Shown piece after piece: positions 6,976-14,472 of a DNA stretch of 64,000 bases. Both the position numbers and the translations under genes were made by a program. Numbering within the stretch: the first letter of the stretch is position 1; every line of letters starts with the position of its first letter. Where the stretch lies: positions 34,051 to 98,050 of the IMG/VR virus record IMGVR_UViG_3300037248_000024; one strand, given 5' to 3'. Under the pieces are notes generated by a model, which saw nothing but the letters and a program-made list of their open reading frames with translations, was not told the origin of the DNA and ran no database searches. This stretch comes from a virus.

Positions 6976-7181
6976 TGGCATTCGATGCAACCATATTCCC
7001 CGGCAATAAATTTCTGCCGCCCGGTGTTGATGCTATGCAATGGTCCGCTGAGACCGGCACGCTCGCGCTGATGAAAGGCCATTGGGTTCGGTGGCCGTTG
7101 CCGCCCAGGCACGAACCAGAAGTTTTGGATGCCGCCCTCGCCGCCGAACTGGCCGAGCGGGCGCGGATGTGGGGGATGTGA
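6975..7181 (+). CDS. hypothetical protein, 68 aa
   Basis: Not recognised. Short, tryptophan-containing (MKGHWVRWPLPPRH), with a C-terminal amphipathic helix (LDAALAAELAERARMWG). The TGATG overlaps on both ends give the start and the frame. Confidence 0.6.
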   Translation: MAFDATIFPGNKFLPPGVDAMQWSAETGTLALMKGHWVRWPLPPRHEPEVLDAALAAELAERARMWGM

Positions 7182-7483
7182 TGGCGATTACGCCGGACAA
7201 CCTTCGGGATCAGGGTTACCGAGAATATCCGGTGCCAGCCATAGACAAGTATGACCGACTTTTCCAAAAGCGCATCGACGATCAGGCTGGCGCTATGTAT
7301 TTTGTCAATTTTCGCGAATGGCACCATTCTGATGGCACCAATACTTACGATGCCGATATGTCATGCGAAACGGCGACCCATGGCCATGTCTGGGTCACGA
7401 TCAAAGAGGACACGATTGAAGCTACCGAAAACCGTGCCGGATTGATGTGGGCCGCCGCTGGTAGTGTTTATTATGATCTTTGA
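7181..7483 (+). CDS. hypothetical protein, 100 aa
   Basis: Soluble, mixed alpha/beta-looking protein with conserved-looking aromatic and acidic patches (MYFVNFREWHHSDGTNTYDADM). ATG 7181 overlaps the previous TGA. Function unknown; it may bind metal through the His/Asp cluster, which is inference only. Confidence 0.7.
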   Translation: MAITPDNLRDQGYREYPVPAIDKYDRLFQKRIDDQAGAMYFVNFREWHHSDGTNTYDADMSCETATHGHVWVTIKEDTIEATENRAGLMWAAAGSVYYDL

Positions 7484-7525
7484 TCTGGCAGCTCGCACAA
7501 CCGCCGCACCAGATGGAGGGACGCC

Positions 7526-7813
7526 GTGACTGACTACCCGTTCGAGCCGCCGCGCACAGCCGAAGACCTGGATTCGTTGAACGACGATGAAATCTGGGAA
7601 GGATCACGGGACTATCAACATGGTGATCCCGAGCCGGGGCTCAACCGAGGCCGCGCCTACTGGTACGGCTGGCATGTCGCGGCGATGAACCACGGCGACC
7701 GCGAAACGGATGATGCGATGCGCGATCTGGTGCGAGCGATAACCGTTAGAGAGAATGGTGTGTTGCGGATCGTCACGGCGCAGGAACGCATGAAAGAAAG
7801 GCATCTGCCATGA
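7526..7813 (+). CDS. RMF-like small protein, 95 aa
   Basis: GTG 7526 follows GGAGGGACGCC. The stretch SRDYQHGDPEPGLNRGRAYW then YGWHVAAMNHG resembles the ribosome modulation factor-like pattern (LN-R-x-YW-x-GW) that is frequent in phage and alphaproteobacterial small proteins. In bacteria RMF dimerises 70S ribosomes. A phage version could affect translation, but this is inference from a short motif. Confidence 0.55.
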   Translation: MTDYPFEPPRTAEDLDSLNDDEIWEGSRDYQHGDPEPGLNRGRAYWYGWHVAAMNHGDRETDDAMRDLVRAITVRENGVLRIVTAQERMKERHLP

Positions 7814-8010
7814 TCGGTGAGAAAGAAGCCGCTGGCATGACGTATCTGACCTATAAGCGGGTCTTTTGGGCGCGAATGTTGGCGGCATGGGAGCGCTACA
7901 GGTCTGACCATCCGGAGCGCGCCGCATTCGTTCGCGAACGGACCGCCATCGCCAAGGAACAGATTGCGATCTGGGCCAATCCTGAACTCGACCGGAGGTA
8001 CAGGACATGA
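7810..8010 (+). CDS. hypothetical protein, 66 aa
   Basis: Basic helical protein (YLTYKRVFWARMLAAWERYR). ATGA overlap at both ends fixes the frame and suggests it is translated with the endolysin gene that follows. No family recognised. Confidence 0.65.
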   Translation: MIGEKEAAGMTYLTYKRVFWARMLAAWERYRSDHPERAAFVRERTAIAKEQIAIWANPELDRRYRT

Positions 8011-8480
8011 CCCTCCAAATCACCCCCGACCGATCCGGCTTCGAAACCCTGATGCGCGCCCGCGAAGGCGAAGTCCTGAACGTCTACGCCGACACCAAGG
8101 GTATCCCGACCTGCGGCATCGGCCACAAGGTTCTCCCCGCCGATAATCTGGAACTGGGTGACATCATCACGCAGGCCCAGTGCGACGCCTTCTTCGCGGT
8201 TGATGGCGACGCGGCATGGGAAGCGGCGGTTGCTCAGGCCGATCAGGCGGGGATCACTTCGGCGGCGTTTCTGCCGTGGCTGGCGAGTGTGAATTTCCAG
8301 CTTGGGACGAACTGGATCGCTAAGTTCGCATCGACCTGGGAAATGATTTGTGCCGGGGATTATGATGCCGCGGCGGATCATATCGGAACGTTGCCATGGG
8401 CGAGCGAGACGCCGGTTCGTGTGGCGGATTTCGCTGGGGCGTTGCGGGCGTTGCCATCCAAGGAGACCATCTTATGCTGA
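8007..8480 (+). CDS. endolysin, T4-lysozyme-type muramidase (GH24)
   Basis: This enzyme cuts peptidoglycan between N-acetylmuramic acid and N-acetylglucosamine to release progeny. The catalytic pattern is complete: Glu20, Asp29 and Thr35 have the E-x8-D-x5-T spacing of T4 lysozyme within EGEVLNVYADTKGIPTCGIG. Length 157 aa is typical. No signal peptide or signal-anchor is visible, so export should depend on a holin, and membrane proteins follow at 8474 and 9670. The ATG overlaps the previous stop. Confidence 0.92.
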   Translation: MTLQITPDRSGFETLMRAREGEVLNVYADTKGIPTCGIGHKVLPADNLELGDIITQAQCDAFFAVDGDAAWEAAVAQADQAGITSAAFLPWLASVNFQLGTNWIAKFASTWEMICAGDYDAAADHIGTLPWASETPVRVADFAGALRALPSKETILC

Positions 8481-8653
8481 TCGCCCGTGCCATCCCCATT
8501 TTGGGCCTTGTTCTTGCTTTCTGTCAGGCGCTTGGCTTCGTCGAGACCGGGAATGGCTTTGCCTTCTTTGGTGCGCTGATTTGGCCGTGGCTGTCGCTGG
8601 CGACCTGGAATATCTATCGCGCCACACCCGCCACGCGACCGGAGGAAGGATGA
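8474..8653 (+). CDS. small holin-like membrane protein, 59 aa
   Basis: Start ATG 8474 overlaps the last codons of the endolysin and has AAGGAGA upstream at 8460-8465. Two hydrophobic segments (about residues 3-22 and 28-47) separated by a polar turn suit a class II holin or similar. The C terminus TPATRPEEG is encoded inside a repeated junction sequence (see the repeat at 8617). Its location directly after the endolysin supports a lysis role. Confidence 0.65.
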   Translation: MLIARAIPILGLVLAFCQALGFVETGNGFAFFGALIWPWLSLATWNIYRATPATRPEEG

Positions 8654-8656
8654 GCG
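8617..8656 (+). repeat. 40-bp gene-boundary repeat, copy 1
   Basis: 37 of 40 bases match 9107-9146, offset exactly 490 bp. The repeat carries the last codons of one gene (TPATRPEE), its stop, the ribosome site GGAGGAA and the ATGAGCG start of the next gene. It looks like a boundary duplicated when a gene pair was inserted or exchanged. Confidence 0.8.
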
Positions 8657-8847
8657 CGCTTCCAGAAGTCAATGTTTTCGCGACGCCAGTGAAAATTGTA
8701 ACGCATCCAACCGAATGGCATGTCGAACAAGTCGATTCGGATGGCGATGGCGGTATTGATGTTGCGATCTTTGTTGGGCCAAACGCAGAAGTTCGCGCGT
8801 CGGAATACGCCGACCGCCTCAGACTTGGATTAGGAGCAACCCCATGA
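8650..8847 (+). CDS. hypothetical protein, 65 aa
   Basis: Small acidic soluble protein with strand-like segments (VKIVTHPTEWHVEQVDSDG, DVAIFVGPNAEVRASEYADR). Starts inside the repeated junction with GGAGGAAGG as ribosome site. It and the next gene form the 490-bp unit between the two repeats. Function unknown. Confidence 0.65.
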   Translation: MSALPEVNVFATPVKIVTHPTEWHVEQVDSDGDGGIDVAIFVGPNAEVRASEYADRLRLGLGATP

Positions 8848-9143
8848 GCACCACCCGGATACCGACTGAGTGCTTTCATCCCTCGGTTCATATTCAGGAG
8901 GAACTTGACGCGCGCGGCTGGACGCGTGAAGAACTGGCGATTCGAATGGGCGGCGATCCCGTCGTCAATTTGTTAAGCATTGACTTATATTTTGAAGTCG
9001 GGCCGGTTGAGAGTGACCTACGGATCGGCGATTGTAACGATTTCGCTCGCGCTTTTAATTGCGAGGCGGCGTTCTTTCGCAATCTGGAAGCCGCGTGGCT
9101 GAACGGTCGCACCACACCCACCACGCGACCGGAGGAAAGATGA
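8844..9143 (+). CDS. HigA-like HTH protein, 99 aa
   Basis: The N terminus FHPSVHIQEELDARGWTREELAIRM follows the pattern of HigA/XRE antitoxin-type regulators, which begin with HPGE-x-IREELEARGWTQEELA. The rest (VNLLSIDLYFEVGP, ARAFNCEAAFFRNLEAAW) fits the remaining helices. No HigB-like toxin gene is seen beside it, so it is an orphan antitoxin-like regulator. The C-terminal TTRPEER is coded in the repeated boundary sequence. Confidence 0.7.
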   Translation: MSTTRIPTECFHPSVHIQEELDARGWTREELAIRMGGDPVVNLLSIDLYFEVGPVESDLRIGDCNDFARAFNCEAAFFRNLEAAWLNGRTTPTTRPEER

Positions 9144-9146
9144 GCG
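9107..9146 (+). repeat. 40-bp gene-boundary repeat, copy 2
   Basis: Second copy of the sequence at 8617-8656, with three G/A differences. It again spans C-terminal codons, stop, GGAGGAA and an ATGAGCG start. Confidence 0.8.
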
Positions 9147-9358
9147 ACGAATCAACCGGATGCGCGGATGACGGTAGCGATCTATCGGCGGCGCTCGCCA
9201 CGATTGTAGTGAACGAAACGAAATTGGACCGCATCTTGTTGTCCGCCAGGATTGAGAGACGCGTCAATGAGCGAATGTTGGATGTGCTCCACAAATCGTG
9301 GATGAGGACAATGCGGGACGATATCCTGCGAATCGTAAACGAAGAACTGGACAGGTAA
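9140..9358 (+). CDS. hypothetical protein, 72 aa
   Basis: Charged, mostly helical protein (ETKLDRILLSARIERRVNER) likely to form a coiled coil. Ribosome site GGAGGAAA lies in the boundary repeat. Not recognised. Confidence 0.65.
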   Translation: MSDESTGCADDGSDLSAALATIVVNETKLDRILLSARIERRVNERMLDVLHKSWMRTMRDDILRIVNEELDR

Positions 9359-9370
9359 GGAGAAACGAAC

Positions 9371-9673
9371 TTGACCACGACAACGACACAACCCATCGGC
9401 GCGGCGAATGGCGCGGGACCCATCATCACAATCACCCATAAGTTCAGGGATATGTCCGAAGACAGGCGCCCGCAGGACCCCGGCATGAATGGCGAGGGCT
9501 GGACATTCGAAACCATGGAGCATGGCGGCGAATATCCTGACATGATGCCGCAAGCCATCAAAGCAACTGATGCAGAGGGACGTTCCTGCATCTACACCCC
9601 GGTATCGGTTGATGGCCGTGTCGTAGACAGCATTCTGTTTAATTATCACACCGATTTCGGAACCACCCCATGA
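9371..9673 (+). CDS. hypothetical protein, 100 aa
   Basis: Starts with TTG 9371, chosen because TAAGGAGAAACGAAC precedes it. Thr-rich start, then a mixed region with conserved-looking acidic and aromatic residues (EGWTFETMEHGGEYPDMM). The stop overlaps the next ATG. Function unknown. Confidence 0.65.
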   Translation: MTTTTTQPIGAANGAGPIITITHKFRDMSEDRRPQDPGMNGEGWTFETMEHGGEYPDMMPQAIKATDAEGRSCIYTPVSVDGRVVDSILFNYHTDFGTTP

Positions 9674-10242
9674 AAACCCTCCTCCTCTCGACCGCCGTCT
9701 TCATTCTACCCGTCGCGTCATGGGCACAGGCCGCCACATCACCCGGTGTTGACCTCTCGCCCATCGTGCAGCCCATCCTGGCCATCATTGGCGCTGTCAT
9801 CACGGGGTTGCTCGCCATCTATGTTCCGAAAGGGTTGGCGGCCTTCCAGGCGCGTACCGGCATCCAACTCACCGACCAGCAACGCGCCGTCATTCTTGGT
9901 GCCGTGCAGACGGCGGCGGGCAACCTGGAAACGCAACTCGACCAGGGCGCGCTCAGGGTTGCTCATATCAACATCGCCAACGCCACGGTGCGCTCGGAAG
10001 CCGTTGCCGCGATCAATGCCGTGCCGGACGCGATGGCGGCGCTGAACATGACGACGGATGGCGTGGCGCGGATGATCGTGGGCAAGGTGGATACGGCGGC
10101 GCATGGGCAGGCGGTGGCGTCGCCGCAGGCCGCGCTCGGCGTGAATGCCGTCCAGGGTCCCGCCACGGCTGCCGCGTTGCCAACGGCGGTCGCGGCGCCC
10201 GTTGGTGGCCTGCCGCCCAATCCGCCCGTTGCGGGGGTGTGA
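9670..10242 (+). CDS. secreted or membrane-anchored holin-like protein, 190 aa
   Basis: A signal peptide is visible (MKTLLLSTAVFILPVASWAQA, cut after about residue 21), then a hydrophobic segment at about 33-50 (ILAIIGAVITGLLAIYVPKG), then a helical region (LTDQQRAVILGAVQTAAGNLE) and an Ala/Pro-rich tail. The order resembles LL-H-type phage holins with one membrane segment and a cytoplasmic helix region. It may help membrane permeabilisation with the endolysin at 8007. A second holin-like gene lies at 8474, so the two could be holin and antiholin. Confidence 0.65.
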   Translation: MKTLLLSTAVFILPVASWAQAATSPGVDLSPIVQPILAIIGAVITGLLAIYVPKGLAAFQARTGIQLTDQQRAVILGAVQTAAGNLETQLDQGALRVAHINIANATVRSEAVAAINAVPDAMAALNMTTDGVARMIVGKVDTAAHGQAVASPQAALGVNAVQGPATAAALPTAVAAPVGGLPPNPPVAGV

Positions 10243-10406
10243 TGGACAAGGAACCCGCCAACGATGATGATGTCGTATCCCCGCCAATGATGACATTCTC
10301 CGATCTGGCTATCGGCCTCGGTCTGGACGAAGACACACTGTTACGGCGTTTCGCTGACATCCTCAATCGCCGTGAGCCACCCACCGCCCCGGACCCCTCG
10401 CCGTGA
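10242..10406 (+). CDS. hypothetical protein, 54 aa
   Basis: Acidic; the middle helix pair (TFSDLAIGLGLDEDTLLRRFADILNRR) could be a small HTH. TGATG overlap at the start and GTGA at the end fix the frame. Not recognised. Confidence 0.55.
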   Translation: MDKEPANDDDVVSPPMMTFSDLAIGLGLDEDTLLRRFADILNRREPPTAPDPSP

Positions 10407-10645
10407 CCCCGACCGCCGAATACGCCATCGCGAAACGCTCCATCGGGCCACTTACCGCCATGGGTCTCGGTGCTGCTCTGGCCATGGCCATGACGGCGGA
10501 CATCGCGCCTCTCGGTTCCCGTGCCGCATCCCGCTACGGTCCCTCTGAAAAGACAGCCCGTGCGATGACGAAATCGGACGCTAAAGCAAAACGCATCCGC
10601 CGCCTGCAACGCACCGCGCGCCGGGCGCGGAGGAGGGCGGGGTGA
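10403..10645 (+). CDS. small basic protein with one membrane segment, 80 aa
   Basis: GTG start overlapping the previous stop. Residues about 16-36 are hydrophobic (LTAMGLGAALAMAMTADIA); the C-terminal third is strongly basic (KRIRRLQRTARRARRRAG), suggesting nucleic acid or membrane-surface binding. Function unknown. Confidence 0.6.
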   Translation: MTPTAEYAIAKRSIGPLTAMGLGAALAMAMTADIAPLGSRAASRYGPSEKTARAMTKSDAKAKRIRRLQRTARRARRRAG

Positions 10646-10905
10646 GCGAGGCGCACGATATTTATCGGATCGCGCCAGTGCACGGAGGCTACGAAGCCCA
10701 GATGCTCTACCATTGTGGCGCTCGCGAAGCGGAGGAATGGTTTCCGTTGAACCCAGATGGATTCTGGTCCGACCCTGACGCATTTTCATTTGGCTTGATC
10801 TCGAAACGTCACGTCTTTGCTACTCAGACCGAGGCTGCGGCAGCCATTCGTAACGCTCAGGCCATTAACGTGTCTGATGAGTCTGAGCGACAGACGGCGA
10901 GATGA
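10642..10905 (+). CDS. hypothetical protein, 87 aa
   Basis: GTG start (GTGA overlap). Composition is typical of a small soluble phage protein with aromatic strands (YRIAPVHGGYEAQMLYHCG, EEWFPLNPDGFWSDPD). It ends in ATGA overlap with the nucleotidase gene. Not recognised. Confidence 0.65.
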   Translation: MSEAHDIYRIAPVHGGYEAQMLYHCGAREAEEWFPLNPDGFWSDPDAFSFGLISKRHVFATQTEAAAAIRNAQAINVSDESERQTAR

Positions 10906-11360
10906 GCCAACTGTTCGTTGATATGGACGGTGTTTTGGCGGACTTCGATACCGGCCACGAACAAATGCTTGGCATCACGACAAGCAAGTTGACGGATAAC
11001 GTGGACTGGAAGGCGGTTCGCGCGGTTCCTGGCTTTTACGTCAATCTACCTCCGATGCCGGACATGCACTTGCTTTGGGCTTACATTGAGCGGCACCGCC
11101 CGATCGTTCTGACTGGCGTTCCGCATTCGGTTGAAGAAGCGCCCGAGAACAAACGCGCCTGGGTTCGTAAGCATCTGGGCTCGCACGTTGAGGTTCGGTG
11201 TTGCCAGTCCAGCGGGAAGTGCGAGCATGCCGCTCCGGGAGACATTCTGATCGACGATTGGGAGAAATATCGCCATCTATGGGTTGCCAAAGGTGGCCTC
11301 TGGATCACCCACACGAACGCCGCCGACACGATCTTGCAACTTGAAGCCCTGGGCTTCTGA
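10902..11360 (+). CDS. 5'(3')-deoxyribonucleotidase-like HAD phosphatase, 152 aa
   Basis: The HAD motif I FVDMDGVLADF sits at residues 5-15, with Asp7 as likely nucleophile and Asp9 as acid/base. Motif II appears as IVLTGVP, and motif IV as DILIDDWEKY. This is the NT5C-type layout of phage 5'-nucleotidases, which dephosphorylate deoxynucleoside monophosphates and shape nucleotide pools during replication. Length is a little short of the usual 170-200 residues but covers the motifs. Confidence 0.85.
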   Translation: MSQLFVDMDGVLADFDTGHEQMLGITTSKLTDNVDWKAVRAVPGFYVNLPPMPDMHLLWAYIERHRPIVLTGVPHSVEEAPENKRAWVRKHLGSHVEVRCCQSSGKCEHAAPGDILIDDWEKYRHLWVAKGGLWITHTNAADTILQLEALGF

Positions 11361-11380
11361 ACCCAACAAAGGAACCACCC

Positions 11381-11854
11381 ATGAACCCCCTCCGCACCCT
11401 CCCCATCGCCGCCGCCCTTCTGCTGGCGAGTTGCGCGACCCCGGTCAACCCAACCCTCCTCGCGGACGGCCAACTCGCCGTCGCGACGCTGAGCACGATC
11501 GACACCATCGCGGGCAACATCCCAGGCGTCCCGGCGTCCGTGACGGGGCTGATCGGTGTCGCCCTCACCGGCATCCAGGCCGGGCTGACGGACCTCCAGA
11601 GCGGTGCCCAGACGCCCGCGAGCGTGGCTACGTTGATCCAGACCGAAATCAAGACCGTGGCACAACCCGTGGCGACCGACCTCAAGGCCAACGCGACGAT
11701 CCAGAACGGGTTGACGCTACTGTCCAATCTGGCGCCGGTCATCGCGGCGGATGTGGCTCCGGTGCCTACGGCCTCTGTGACGGCTGCCGTGGCGCCCCAT
11801 GCCGATCCGCGCGCGGCGCTGGCGGCGTGGAACGCGAAGCCGGGGCCGAGGTGA
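11381..11854 (+). CDS. lipoprotein, 157 aa
   Basis: A lipoprotein signal is clear: basic N terminus, hydrophobic AAALLLASC with lipobox L-A-S-C at about Cys18, so the product should be lipidated and sent to the outer or inner membrane. The rest is Ala/Thr/Val-rich with repeated small residues. It lies in the lysis neighbourhood; an outer-membrane spanin role is possible but it is longer than usual. Ribosome site AAAGGAACC precedes the ATG. Confidence 0.75.
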   Translation: MNPLRTLPIAAALLLASCATPVNPTLLADGQLAVATLSTIDTIAGNIPGVPASVTGLIGVALTGIQAGLTDLQSGAQTPASVATLIQTEIKTVAQPVATDLKANATIQNGLTLLSNLAPVIAADVAPVPTASVTAAVAPHADPRAALAAWNAKPGPR

Positions 11855-12165
11855 TGGCCGACCGCGCCTTCCTTGAGCGCCTGACGAAACAGCTTGCCGA
11901 TGAAGGTAGGCTGATCGAGGCTGGTTGGGTCGCCCTCCGGTTGGAATGCGTGCCTCTCAATGCGCCAGCGGTCCAACTGGAGGAAATGCGGAACGCGTAC
12001 ATGGCTGGCGCGCAACATCTGTTCGCAAGTATGCTGGGAATGCTCGATCCGGGCACCGAAGAAACGCCGGATGACATGAGGCGTATGGATTTGATCGCCC
12101 GTGAGATGGAAGTTTTCGGTAAAGAACTTGAACTGCGTGTGGCGCGAGCGAAGGGGAGCGCGTGA
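11854..12165 (+). CDS. hypothetical protein, 103 aa
   Basis: TGATG overlap with the lipoprotein gene. Mostly helical with many Glu, Arg and Met; no membrane segment. A long overlapping frame (11284-12165) shares the last part of this sequence but runs through the lipoprotein gene in another frame and is not needed. Function unknown. Confidence 0.65.
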   Translation: MADRAFLERLTKQLADEGRLIEAGWVALRLECVPLNAPAVQLEEMRNAYMAGAQHLFASMLGMLDPGTEETPDDMRRMDLIAREMEVFGKELELRVARAKGSA

Positions 12166-12476
12166 TGAGTGAAACCACAAACGGCGGTTGCTTCTATGCC
12201 GAATACAAGCCGACACTTTCGGAACGGTTCTGGCGCGCGATGGGCTTCAAACGCGCGTATGTACACGCGCCGAATTTTATGGAGGAAGTCGAGGGGTTCG
12301 TTTCCGGCAGCATTACAACCAACGTGATTTGTCACATGGGATGGCTGGATCGACTTCGGCTTCTGGTGAGCGGCAAGATGATTGTCGCCTTGGCCACCAT
12401 GACCAATGTTACCGTTGATCGTGCCGTGACAGTCAGCGAGTGCGGCGTATTGCCGCCTGGGGAGCATAAACCGTGA
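12165..12476 (+). CDS. hypothetical protein, 103 aa
   Basis: ATG 12165 overlaps the previous TGA; GTG 12162 is an alternative. Beta-rich C-terminal half (MIVALATMTNVTVDRAVTVSECG) with a moderately hydrophobic stretch. Not recognised. Confidence 0.6.
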   Translation: MSETTNGGCFYAEYKPTLSERFWRAMGFKRAYVHAPNFMEEVEGFVSGSITTNVICHMGWLDRLRLLVSGKMIVALATMTNVTVDRAVTVSECGVLPPGEHKP

Positions 12477-13003
12477 CCCGCGCGGCGCGGGCGATGGGGA
12501 GCGGGAAGGTGAACGATCTTCTCGTCCAATCTAACGCGGACATTTCCGTCGATGGTAAATATCGCTATCGGCTTGAACGCCGCTGGTCAGATGTGCCTTC
12601 GTTGCCATTCGTCATGCTGAACCCCTCGACTGCCGACGCCGAGGTTGACGATCCCACGATCCGCCGCTGCGTGGGATTCGCGCGTCGCGAAGGTGCTGGC
12701 GGGATCATCGTGGTTAATTTGTTTGGTCTTCGTGCGACTGATCCAAATGAATTAAGTTTTGCCGATGATCCATTTGGCCCACAGAACGAGGCCGCGATTC
12801 GACGTGTAGCACAGGAAACTGCTCACACTTCCATGCCGATCATCTGCGCATGGGGAGCCCACGTATCAAGATGCGCCGACACTCTGGCATTGCGGGACCT
12901 GCGTGCATGGGGCACCCTTAAATGTCTCGGTAAAACAAAATATGGCTATCCACGCCACCCGCTTGACGTAAAGGGCGATCAGCCATTGGAAACTTTCCCA
13001 TGA
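12473..13003 (+). CDS. DUF1643 family protein, 176 aa
   Basis: Contains the family's characteristic run: YRYRLERRW, FVMLNPSTADAEVDDPTIRR, then GGIIVVNLFGLRATDPNEL and ICAWGAH. DUF1643 proteins are widespread in phages and bacteria and have no established activity; the fold has been suggested to be nucleic-acid or nucleotide related. GTG start overlapping the previous stop; internal ATG starts downstream are possible because the first 15 residues are low complexity. Confidence 0.85.
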   Translation: MTRAARAMGSGKVNDLLVQSNADISVDGKYRYRLERRWSDVPSLPFVMLNPSTADAEVDDPTIRRCVGFARREGAGGIIVVNLFGLRATDPNELSFADDPFGPQNEAAIRRVAQETAHTSMPIICAWGAHVSRCADTLALRDLRAWGTLKCLGKTKYGYPRHPLDVKGDQPLETFP

Positions 13004-13098
13004 CAACCCAGATCGCCGTGATCCGCGCCACCAACGCCCTGGCCGACGCCGACGTGATTTCCATGCTCGGTGCTATAGCCGAAGGTATTTGCGAATGA
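13000..13098 (+). CDS. small peptide, 32 aa
   Basis: ATGA overlaps both neighbours (12473 gene stop and 13095 start). A short helical peptide of 32 residues (IRATNALADADVISMLGAIAEG). It may be a coupling element or a real small protein. Confidence 0.4.
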   Translation: MTTQIAVIRATNALADADVISMLGAIAEGICE

Positions 13099-13652
13099 TC
13101 ATCCCCTACACCAAAATACCCGCCTGGTGCCACCAAGGAAATGAAGCGGATTCGTTCGGCCTGTGCGCGTTCGCCGGAATGGGCAATCTCGCCCTGGTCC
13201 AGGGACTTCAAAAATTCCCCGATGTCGAGATCGAGTCCGCCGCCCGCGAGATCGAGGGGTTCGATCCCTACATCCATGCCACGGACACCGGCATCGCGTT
13301 GGAGGTCTTGTTCGGTCGCGTTGCCGCGTTTGGTTGGCCTGGCGATCCTTCTCGGCTGATCCAATGGGCAAAGACGGACACCGACGGCATCCCCAATGTC
13401 ATCGCCACGCGCGGCGGTTGCCTGGTGGCGCTACGGCTGCCGATGAACGAAGCGGGAGACGACTACGACTGGACGGATAATGCCATGGAGCGTGAGGCCA
13501 GTGGCGTCTATGGCCATGCGGTTCTCATCGTCGATTGCACCGGAACCGAACTGACGGCGATTACCTGGGGCCGGACGCAGACGTTTCCGCGGCGGTGGTT
13601 CGAGGCTTATGGGTTTGGGCAGTATGATGTGTTGTGGACGGTTGAGACGTGA
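13095..13652 (+). CDS. papain-like cysteine peptidase-like protein, 185 aa
   Basis: Two blocks resemble the C1/C39 papain-like fold: an N-terminal SFGLCAFAGMGN that could carry the catalytic Cys, and a C-terminal YGHAVLIVDCTGTELTAITWGR that matches the G-H-A-V-x-V-x-G...W-G strand pair with the catalytic His. The family acts as peptidases or amidases; in phages such proteins can be peptidoglycan hydrolases or processing enzymes. No signal peptide is visible. Activity is inferred from pattern only. Confidence 0.55.
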   Translation: MIIPYTKIPAWCHQGNEADSFGLCAFAGMGNLALVQGLQKFPDVEIESAAREIEGFDPYIHATDTGIALEVLFGRVAAFGWPGDPSRLIQWAKTDTDGIPNVIATRGGCLVALRLPMNEAGDDYDWTDNAMEREASGVYGHAVLIVDCTGTELTAITWGRTQTFPRRWFEAYGFGQYDVLWTVET

Positions 13653-13762
13653 AATACTGGATCGCCGCCGTCGTCACCATCATCCTCCTGGTCGTCTTCC
13701 GCAACGCCATCCCGACGTTTCTGATCGGTGTCGTTGATTTGTTGGAGTATGGGCGGTGGTGA
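13649..13762 (+). CDS. single-pass membrane peptide, 37 aa
   Basis: GTG start overlapping the previous stop. Almost entirely one hydrophobic helix (YWIAAVVTIILLVVF) plus a second weak segment. It overlaps the start of the methyltransferase gene. Function unknown. Confidence 0.5.
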   Translation: MKYWIAAVVTIILLVVFRNAIPTFLIGVVDLLEYGRW

Positions 13763-14421
13763 GGCCGCTGGCGATTGATTTGTTCTGCGGCGCTGGCGGC
13801 GCAGGCATGGGCTTACACCGTGCTGGATTCGACGTGATCGGGGTCGATATAAAGCCGCAGCCGAGATATCCGTTTCCGTTCGTGCGGGCGGATGCCTGTG
13901 ATCCGCCATTGGACCTTTCGCGAGCCGCGTTTGTCTGGGCCAGTCCGCCATGTCAGCTTTACAGCGCCGGATCATTACCACAACGCCGAGGCGGGACACT
14001 ATACCCAGACCTAATTCCGCCGGTCCGAACGATGCTCGCCCGTTTTCACGGAGGCACCGTCATAGAAAACGTGATGGGGGCTCCCTTGCGGGCCGATGTT
14101 GTTCTCGACGGCACGATGTTTCCGGACCTACGGGTTGTGCGGAAGCGGCAGTTTGAAACGAACTTTCGAGTTCCATTTCGGCTTGGCTTTCGGTCAATCG
14201 GGCTCGTCTCTAACCACGGCTGGTCGAGTGTGCATGGCGATGACGCCTCTTCGCATGTCAGGAAACGTCGTAAGACGCGTGGCCTGCGTCCATCTGATAC
14301 CAGTGAGCAGCGCCGAATTGACATGGGCATCAGCTGGATGAACCGTAAGGAACTAAGCGAGTCAATCCCGCCAGCCTACAGCGAGTTCATCGGTCGCGCG
14401 TTTCTGGAGCAGCGAGGATAA
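13756..14421 (+). CDS. DNA cytosine-5 methyltransferase, 221 aa
   Basis: Transfers a methyl group from SAM to carbon 5 of cytosine in DNA. Motif I DLFCGAGGAGMG is at 8-19, the catalytic Pro-Cys loop SPPCQ at 63-67 (Cys66), and the ENV motif at 104-106; IPPAYSEFIG near the C terminus is motif X-like. The target-recognition part between is short, so it is compact compared with the 300-400 residues of stand-alone enzymes. It likely protects phage DNA from host restriction. No cognate endonuclease is adjacent. Confidence 0.9.
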   Translation: MVRPLAIDLFCGAGGAGMGLHRAGFDVIGVDIKPQPRYPFPFVRADACDPPLDLSRAAFVWASPPCQLYSAGSLPQRRGGTLYPDLIPPVRTMLARFHGGTVIENVMGAPLRADVVLDGTMFPDLRVVRKRQFETNFRVPFRLGFRSIGLVSNHGWSSVHGDDASSHVRKRRKTRGLRPSDTSEQRRIDMGISWMNRKELSESIPPAYSEFIGRAFLEQRG

Positions 14422-14472
14422 CCCAAGCCGCCGCCGCGGATCGGGAGCGCCCCGGCCATGGTGTGGGGATTA

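Noticed and set aside
8844-9143. HigA/HigB toxin-antitoxin pair
   Set aside because: Only the HigA-like side is seen; the neighbouring 65- and 72-residue proteins do not resemble HigB.
10013-10789. A 258-codon minus-strand frame
   Set aside because: Antisense to several small overlapping plus-strand genes, Arg/Pro/Ser-rich without domains.
11284-12165. A 293-codon plus-strand frame across the lipoprotein and next gene
   Set aside because: Its first half overlaps the lipoprotein gene in another frame and is Pro/Arg-rich; only its last part coincides with the real gene at 11854.
11305-12216. A 303-codon minus-strand frame
   Set aside because: Antisense to two supported genes, no recognisable domain and no ribosome site or overlap pattern.
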